Shown here one piece after another: positions 58,970-64,000 of a stretch of DNA of 64,000 nucleotides (its first letter is position 1; each line of letters starts with the position of its first letter). The position numbers and the translations under genes are program-made. Under the pieces are notes generated by a model, which had not been told where the DNA came from, did no database searches, and saw only the letters and a program-made list of their open reading frames with translations. Source of the stretch: Candidatus Parabeggiatoa sp. nov. 2 (lineage in GTDB: Bacteria; Pseudomonadota; Gammaproteobacteria; Beggiatoales; Beggiatoaceae); the NCBI GenBank assembly GCA_002085445.1, contig NBMI01000005.1:39941-103940 (forward strand), read 5' to 3'.

Positions 58970-59220
58970 ATGGCATTGACTAAAGCTGCAATGGCAGAAA
59001 GACTCTTCGATGAAGTGGGTTTTAATAAGCGAGAAGCCAAAGAAATGGTAGACCTGTTTTTTGAAGAGATCCGCTTGGCTTTGGAAAAAGGAGAACGAGT
59101 CAAACTCTCCGGGTTTGGCAATTGGAAATTCCAATTAGCGCGAGACGTGTGGTAACTTTCAAGCCTGGGCAAAAACTCAGAGCGCGAGTAGAAACCTATG
59201 CTGGAACCAACAAAGACTAG
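58970..59220 (+). pseudogene. ihfA: Integration host factor alpha, arm deleted and frameshifted
   Basis: [40 protein letters not shown] and VKLSGFGN are normal. Then only 5 nt remain before the continuation [20 protein letters not shown] and [10 protein letters not shown] (stop 59218-59220), which is in another frame. Compared with E. coli IhfA about 19 codons are missing (52 nt by my count). These are exactly the beta-arm with the DNA-intercalating proline (GRNPKTGE). As sequenced, the product stops after 61 aa. The true C-terminal frame overlaps the merR start (59198), the usual arrangement, so the locus was ancestral and intact. The beta subunit gene (48143) is intact. Confidence 0.88.
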
Positions 59221-59605
59221 CGAAGGGCCTACCATACCTTCAAAGCGTTACTTCACGATTGGCGAAGTGAGTGAGTTATGCGCGGTAAAACCACACGTAT
59301 TGCGTTACTGGGAACAAGAATTCTCCCAACTCAGGCCGATTAAACGCCGGGGTAACCGGCGTTATTATCAACGCGACGATGTGATTTTAATTCGTCAAAT
59401 TCGTAGCCTTTTGTATGAACATGGCTTTACGATAGGCGGTGCCAAACAACATTTGCTAAAAGATAGCTTGATAAGTGATATGGAGCAAGACCAGCAAATC
59501 ATCCGCCAATTACGCTCAGAACTTGAACAAGTACTGGATATTTTGAAACACTCTAGTGAAGTCCATCACGGTGGCCATGTTGAAAGGCCCATTGAAATTT
59601 TGTGA
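59198..59605 (+). CDS. MerR-family regulator
   Basis: 135 aa. Helix-turn-helix [20 protein letters not shown] at about residues 11-30, [20 protein letters not shown], then [20 protein letters not shown] and a coiled-coil dimer helix. This small MerR protein lies directly after ihfA in many gammaproteobacteria (YdfM-like position); its signal is not known and there are no Cys residues of metal sensors. It overlaps the ihfA end by 23 bp. Confidence 0.88.
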   Translation: MLEPTKTSEGPTIPSKRYFTIGEVSELCAVKPHVLRYWEQEFSQLRPIKRRGNRRYYQRDDVILIRQIRSLLYEHGFTIGGAKQHLLKDSLISDMEQDQQIIRQLRSELEQVLDILKHSSEVHHGGHVERPIEIL

Positions 59606-59657
59606 TGGAACACTTAATATGTAAGAAGTTGATATTTATTTTTATGGAGAAAAGAGT

Positions 59658-60017
59658 ATGAGCGTGATCGCAACGACAGAAACGACCCCGGCACCTTTGT
59701 TGTTTACCGACAGTGCCGCGCTTAAAGTACAACAATTGATTAAGGAAGAAGACAACGAAGAACTGATGTTACGCGTCTTTGTTCAAGGCGGTGGATGTTC
59801 AGGGTTTCAGTATGGTTTTACCTTCGATGAAAACACCCAAGAAGGCGACACCGTGGTTGAGAATCAGGGCGTTAAATTGCTAATAGATCCGACGAGTTAC
59901 CAATATTTGGTGGGTGCTGAAATTGACTACAGCGAAGGCTTAGAAGGCGCACAATTCGTGATTCGTAATCCTAACGCTGTTACCACTTGTGGATGTGGTT
60001 CATCTTTTTCGGCATAA
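59658..60017 (+). CDS. erpA: Iron-sulfur cluster insertion protein ErpA
   Basis: 119 aa. A-type carrier that delivers Fe-S clusters to apoproteins. The three ligand Cys are present: [10 protein letters not shown] and [11 protein letters not shown] at the C-terminus. [20 protein letters not shown] start as in ErpA. Shine-Dalgarno tggaga upstream. The two-Cys tail CGCGSSFS and overall length separate it from SufA and IscA. Confidence 0.93.
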   Translation: MSVIATTETTPAPLLFTDSAALKVQQLIKEEDNEELMLRVFVQGGGCSGFQYGFTFDENTQEGDTVVENQGVKLLIDPTSYQYLVGAEIDYSEGLEGAQFVIRNPNAVTTCGCGSSFSA

Positions 60018-60744
60018 CGGCTAACTGGGAAAGGGGAAAGGTAAAAAACCTAGCCCCTTGCCTTTTCCCTAGCGCCTTTCTCCTCGCCCCTTTTCCCTAG
60101 CTCCTTTTACCTATTGACCTATATTTTTCCCAGTTCATTAAAAACACCTGTCCACCTTGAATTCAATAGCCGTGTTTAACCGCACGCTAAATAAAAATTT
60201 TTCTGTCCTAAAAACCTCCAAAATTTAAGCATAGAGGTTTAAATAAGGCCAAAATTAATCGCTCGGGCCGGTTATACTGAACACGGGCATAAATTGTGCT
60301 TATACTTAACACCGTTACAAACCCTAACGGGTTGTAACTGTTCCGTTTTTTAATCGCAGCCTTGGCAAAAGCCAAGGCTTTTGCTTGAGCAACTGGCTTA
60401 GAGAGCGAAACTTATCTCGGTACGCTATTTTCGTAAGTTTCGTTTTTCGCTATGCGAGATAAACCCAAACGGGTTGTTCGATAGAGTTTTGTTCTTTCAT
60501 CCTATACGGAACGTACTTCTTTGGCCGTGACAATGAAAATGGGCCAATAAGTGATTAAAAATTTTTAATTTTTATTCAGTCGTTTATAACTAAAATTTTC
60601 ATGTTTCATGTTTCATGTTTCATTTTTCATTAGTATAAAGCGCCAGCCCAAGGCTTTTGCAGCCTGGACATTGACCCTCACCCCTACCCTCAAGGGAGAG
60701 AGTTAGACTGAAGGAAAAGTAGAAATTTTAGCCGTGCCAAGTAT
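60018..60744. other. Non-coding gap with repeats
   Basis: Holds ttccctagc/ccttttccc repeats (60050-60110), an aaacctccaaa/agaggttt inverted pair, aacgggttgt units (60325-60475) around a gccttggcaaaagccaaggc hairpin (60359-60378), and a catgtttcatgtttcatttt run. No gene. Confidence 0.5.
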
Positions 60745-60781
60745 AACTGATAATTAATGGCTGATAACTGAGATAACTGAT
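60745..60781 (+). promoter_or_regulatory. TAACTGA-repeat leader of the 60782 gene
   Basis: Reads taactgataattaatggct then gataactgagataactgat and runs straight into ATG (ACTGATATG), exactly as before rpsA and ihfB. No Shine-Dalgarno. Confidence 0.6.
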
Positions 60782-61777
60782 ATGAACACACCCCATTCTG
60801 ATCCACAAACCATTCCCAAGGAGTTTGAAAAACTACGCGCTGACTATCAGCGTCAGGAAGCCCTGATAGCCACTAAACAAGACATTGCCGCCCGACAAAA
60901 AGATAAAGAAATTGTTGAGCAAGCGTCTACCTACACCCCCGACAGCATTTTTAAGGCACTTGCCAAATTACAATCCGGCTTTGGTCAGTCCATCAAAGAA
61001 CTTTCCCTTGAGATGACCACCCAAGTGGAAAAATTAGCGCAGATTCAGCGGGCTATTGAGGTAGAAAATCAGCGTTTAACCACGTTGCACAATATCCAAA
61101 TAGCGGCCGAAGCTCTAAACATTCTACAACAAGAACATCAAAAGGAATCGCAAAGCCTTGAAGAGGACGACCAGCAAAAGCTCGAGGCTTTGGAAAAAGA
61201 AATAACCAAGCTGCGCGAAGTTTGGCAAAAGCAACAACAAGATTATGATAATGCCAAAAATAAACAGCAGACAGTGCAGGAAAAAAGCCGGAACGACGAA
61301 GAAGAAGAATACGATTATAAACTCAAGCGGCAACACACCGAAAACACTGATGACTACGAAAAACGTGGACGTACCTTAGAACGTCAACTGGAAGAAGAAA
61401 ACCAGCGCAAGGAAAAAGACTGGACAGAGCGCGAAAAATACCTCGAAAAACATCAAGCGGACTTTGAGGAATACAAAACCAAAGTCGAGGCGATACCCAA
61501 GGAAATTCAAGAGGCGGTGAAAAAAGCGCGCGAAGAGGCGATTAAGGACACCTACAAGAGCGAAGAAAACCAAGCCAAGTTGTTGGAAAAAGAGAGAGAA
61601 GCCAAGCGCAAAGCGTTTGAATTAAAAATAGAATCTCTCAACAAGATTGTCGATGAGCAAAAAGCGCGGATTGCTCAATTAACCGAGCAACTACAAATCG
61701 CTTCACAACAAGTGCAAGAACTCGCCATGACTGCCATGTCTAGTGCGGGGCAACCTAAACCAACTGATAAAAATTAA
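60782..61777 (+). CDS. Coiled-coil protein 1 (paralogue of 62555)
   Basis: 331 aa, highly charged, nearly all predicted helix from residue 40 on, with heptad patterns (for example LKRQHTENTDDYEKRGRTLE, KAREEAIKDTYKSEENQ). No signal peptide or membrane helix. Aligns with the 62555 product in several blocks: EYDYKLKR, EREKYLEKHQADFEEYKTKV, EAIPKEIQEAVKKAREEA and the last AQLTEQLQIASQQVQELA. The pattern KVE-(F/I)P-KELE-A-KKA recurs in uncharacterised proteins of several phyla (recollection). A structural or cytoskeletal role is only a guess. Confidence 0.8.
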   Translation: MNTPHSDPQTIPKEFEKLRADYQRQEALIATKQDIAARQKDKEIVEQASTYTPDSIFKALAKLQSGFGQSIKELSLEMTTQVEKLAQIQRAIEVENQRLTTLHNIQIAAEALNILQQEHQKESQSLEEDDQQKLEALEKEITKLREVWQKQQQDYDNAKNKQQTVQEKSRNDEEEEYDYKLKRQHTENTDDYEKRGRTLERQLEEENQRKEKDWTEREKYLEKHQADFEEYKTKVEAIPKEIQEAVKKAREEAIKDTYKSEENQAKLLEKEREAKRKAFELKIESLNKIVDEQKARIAQLTEQLQIASQQVQELAMTAMSSAGQPKPTDKN

Positions 61778-61800
61778 CCCTTCACCTTCTCCCTTTTATA

Positions 61801-61968
61801 AGACTTACCTTTACCCACAAGTGTCCAAAATTAATCATTAATCATTAATCATTACATAATTATCTTAAAACAATCACTTAACTGTGAGTCATTCATTAAC
61901 CACTCACACTTAAGGCTTCAAATTGACTTATTTTCAATAACATACCGACAAGTGGGTAAAGATTAGTT
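61801..61968. mobile_element. MITE family D copy between the coiled-coil genes
   Basis: Ends agacttacctttacccacaa and caagtgggtaaagattagtt are inverted. Inner attaatcattaatcattaat tandem and cactcacacttaa. 168 bp. It is the reverse orientation of the 24336 copy. Confidence 0.75.
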
Positions 61969-62282
61969 TATAAGAGGGTTGATGCTGATATAATTGTGAA
62001 CAGTAGGATCGCGAAGCTAATTGTGAACCGTAGGATCGCGAAGCTAATTGTGAACCGTAGGAAAGTCCGAGCGAAGCGAGATAATTTGTGCAGTATATTC
62101 GTTCCAGGCTTGCCTTGCACTTTCCCCGGGAGTGATTGTAGGGCTCCTTAACATAACGTAATCGGCCCCTTGTTCTCAAATGGGGCCGATTACGCCGCGT
62201 AATCCACCCTACTTAGTGTCCATCCTGAAAGAGTTTAGTTTACCCCCTGTCATTTCGACTATAGGAGAAATCTTTTGGTTAT
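61969..62282. other. Non-coding gap
   Basis: Three aattgtgaac(c)gtaggatcg-type repeats at about 61996-62065 and a tcgttccaggcttgccttgc stretch. An inverted pair ctcaaatggggccgatta ... aatcggcccc lies at about 62160-62185. No gene. Confidence 0.45.
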
Positions 62283-62397
62283 CAAGGTGATATAAGATTT
62301 ATCAAGATTTATCAAGATTTATCAAGATTTATCAATATTTATCAAGATTTATCAAGCTTTATCAAGCTTTATCAAGCTTTATCAAGATTTCTCCGAT
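62283..62397. repeat. 11-bp tandem array (ATTTATCAAGA)
   Basis: About nine to ten units of atttatcaaga / ctttatcaagc run without a break and end in atttctccgatcaaagaaat, part of the dispersed repeat. The period of 11 is near one DNA helical turn. Confidence 0.8.
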
Positions 62398-62554
62398 CAA
62401 AGAAATCGAAACAGAAACAGAAACGAAATGACACGAAAATTGAGTTTCCGGATGGACACTACTTATGATTATCCAGACAACTTTTTCAAAACCTCCAAAG
62501 TTTTTTTACCTTTGATGTTTAACGTAGGCAATCGCCACAATAGGAATTTAAACA

Positions 62555-63712
62555 ATGGCTAAAAAAATAACTCCCAGAAACACGAAGGCTGAAATTCTTG
62601 ATGCTTACAAAGAATTAGAAGCAGCCTACCAAGAATTAGAAAAAAATGCGACTGTGATTGCGTCCCCACATAAGCCAGAAGCCGCCGCCGTTAAAACCCC
62701 AGAAGCACCGCCGTGGTTCACCTCCCCCAAAACGGAAACCACCAAAACACCAAAACGGCAACCCTTACCTAAAGACGGCAATGCACACGCACCAATGGAA
62801 GAAGTGATTCAGTTGCTTGGGCAACTGGGCGAAAAATTCAACACCGCCTTAAGCCAATTATCCACCAACTTGCTTGTCGAAGCGTCAGGCCTAAAAGATG
62901 TCCGCACCACTGTCGAGGCGGAAAACAATCATTTAGAGACCTTATATGCTCTTGAAATTAAAGAGGAGACGTTAAGCGACTTGCTCAAACAATACACAGA
63001 GACTGCTGAGCAATATGTTGAGACGCTGAAACAAAAGCGCGAAGAGTCTGAAAAGGCGTGGTTTGAAAAAAACCAAGCGTGGCTAACTAAAAAAGAAGAG
63101 ACTGAACAGCGTCTGCAAGAGCAAGAAAGCGCCGACAATAAAACCCAGCAGCGGGAAGGTAGTGAATATCGCTATAACTTAACGCTAAAACGTGGCATCA
63201 GTGACGAAGAATACAGTCACCAGCAACAGCAACAGCTGCAAACCTCGCAAGAGCTAGAAGAAAGCCACCGCAAAGCGTGGGAAGAAGGTGAGAAAGCACT
63301 GGCGGAACGCGAAAAGCAATTTGAAGAACACAAAACCAAGGTTGAGCGTTTTCCCAAGGACTTGGAAGCGGCTATCAAAAAAGCTAAAGATGAAGGCACG
63401 GGCATTGCCCGTCATCAAGCCAAAATTAAGGCCGATTTTGCGGCTAAAGAATTTGCCGGTGATCAAGAGGTTTATCAATTAAAAATTAGCTCATTAGAAG
63501 AACAAGTTGCCAACCAAACGTCCCAAATCGACAAACTCTCTAAACAATTAGAGGCCGCATTGAAACAAGCTCAAGAATTGGCAGTAAAAGCCATCGAAGG
63601 GGCCTCTAGCCATAGCTCTTTCAAAGCCTTAAAAGAAATTGCCTTAGAACAGGCTAAAAATCAGCCCAAGCAGGAGGGCGAAAATCCCCATACCACCAAC
63701 AGCCAACACTGA
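62555..63712 (+). CDS. Coiled-coil protein 2 (paralogue of 60782)
   Basis: 385 aa. Residues 1-40 helical, about 45-95 a Pro/Lys/Thr-rich linker, then helix to about 355. Shared blocks with 60782: VEAENNHLETLYALEIKEET (versus VENQRLTTLHNIQIAAEA), EYRYNLTLKR, EKALAEREKQFEEHKTKVER then FPKDLEAAIKKAKDEG, and a heptad tail QIDKLSKQLEAALKQAQELA. No membrane helix. The two genes are on the same strand, 0.8 kb apart, separated by a MITE and repeats, so they may once have been neighbours in one operon. Function unknown; mutual coiled-coil pairing is plausible. Confidence 0.8.
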   Translation: MAKKITPRNTKAEILDAYKELEAAYQELEKNATVIASPHKPEAAAVKTPEAPPWFTSPKTETTKTPKRQPLPKDGNAHAPMEEVIQLLGQLGEKFNTALSQLSTNLLVEASGLKDVRTTVEAENNHLETLYALEIKEETLSDLLKQYTETAEQYVETLKQKREESEKAWFEKNQAWLTKKEETEQRLQEQESADNKTQQREGSEYRYNLTLKRGISDEEYSHQQQQQLQTSQELEESHRKAWEEGEKALAEREKQFEEHKTKVERFPKDLEAAIKKAKDEGTGIARHQAKIKADFAAKEFAGDQEVYQLKISSLEEQVANQTSQIDKLSKQLEAALKQAQELAVKAIEGASSHSSFKALKEIALEQAKNQPKQEGENPHTTNSQH

Positions 63713-64000
63713 AAGCTAAAGTAGGCTAAAGCCTACTACTACTAACCCTCTTGCAGTGCCCTGACACGTACTTAAGCTTTTAGACAACGGCTTTAGCCGT
63801 TGGCGTTGGGGTGGTATGGAAACTTCCGCCTTAGTGTACTAAGTACCGAAGCACATATTATCAGGTATTTTTCCGGAATCAAAAGGGCTTTCCCCTTGGG
63901 CTTGTAAGGGCTTTGCACGTGGGATTGCCCCTACGAACCGTCGTGTCATGTAGGGGCAATCCTTTATGGTTGCCCCTTCGATATTGGCGTATCGATAAAT
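63713..64000. repeat. Repeat region at the right edge
   Basis: Block ggctaaagcctactactact, cttttagacaacggctttag and accgttggcgttggggtggt is shared with about 25510-25740. The block gggctttgcacgtgggattg (63909) is shared with about 48688 and has an inverted partner ggggcaatcc. No gene. Confidence 0.6.

Overview
The window most likely comes from a gammaproteobacterium of the large sulfur bacteria (Beggiatoaceae; Beggiatoa/Thioploca/Thiomargarita type). This is inferred from three things. The core genes and their order are gammaproteobacterial: thrS-infC-rpmI-rplT, pheS, pheT-ihfA-merR, and tyrA-aroA-cmk-rpsA-ihfB-lapB-pyrF. Runs of TAACTGA-type direct repeats sit directly in front of start codons, a trait described for marine Beggiatoaceae. 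The intergenic DNA is unusually full of short inverted-repeat elements and tandem repeats. By my addition only about 28 kb of the 64 kb is intact coding sequence; the rest is repeats and decaying genes.

Layout. 0.7-2.3 kb: a decayed, locally duplicated CRISPR array with a MITE inside one spacer and no cas genes in the window. 3.7-6.5 kb: a TerD/TerD/TerA-like stress-protein cluster. 7-10 kb (minus strand): a type II restriction-modification pair with a frameshifted DUF4435-like gene. 10.3-13.2 kb: remnants of an NRPS, pstB and phoU. 15.25 kb: a tRNA-Val. 15.9-19.5 kb: thrS-infC(AUC start)-rpmI-rplT. 20-34 kb: accessory DNA with a GTPase remnant, two small paralogous proteins, membrane proteins, an RbfA-like/RtcB pair, a HEAT-repeat gene split by two MITEs, and a frameshifted cyclase. 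34.6 kb: pheS. 36-52 kb: a Sel1 lipoprotein, tyrA, a decayed type ISP restriction enzyme, aroA, a possible HEARO-like RNA, an FmdB-like protein, cmk, rpsA, ihfB, lapB, pyrF and a BASS transporter. 52.8-56.7 kb: a broken methyltransferase/nuclease gene hit by an IS607-type element, and a dead HigBA-type toxin-antitoxin pair hit by a MITE. 56.7-60 kb: pheT, ihfA (damaged), merR, erpA. 60.8-63.7 kb: two paralogous coiled-coil proteins.

How it fits together. The canonical thrS-infC-rpmI-rplT-pheS-pheT-ihfA-merR operon has been split by about 15 kb and 21 kb of other DNA. A second canonical cluster (tyrA to pyrF, itself stretched) lies inside the second gap. At least seven repeat or MITE families (called A-G here, plus element I) recur. 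For three of them (A, B, C) I could read terminal inverted repeats and target-site duplications (6, 5 and 9 bp), and in three genes removing the element restores the reading frame or protein. Several otherwise essential genes carry deletions: pheT lacks about 42 residues of the editing domain and ihfA lacks its DNA-binding arm. These are either real decay or artefacts of an amplified or metagenomic assembly, and raw reads would tell. All calls come from reading the sequence; no database search was run.
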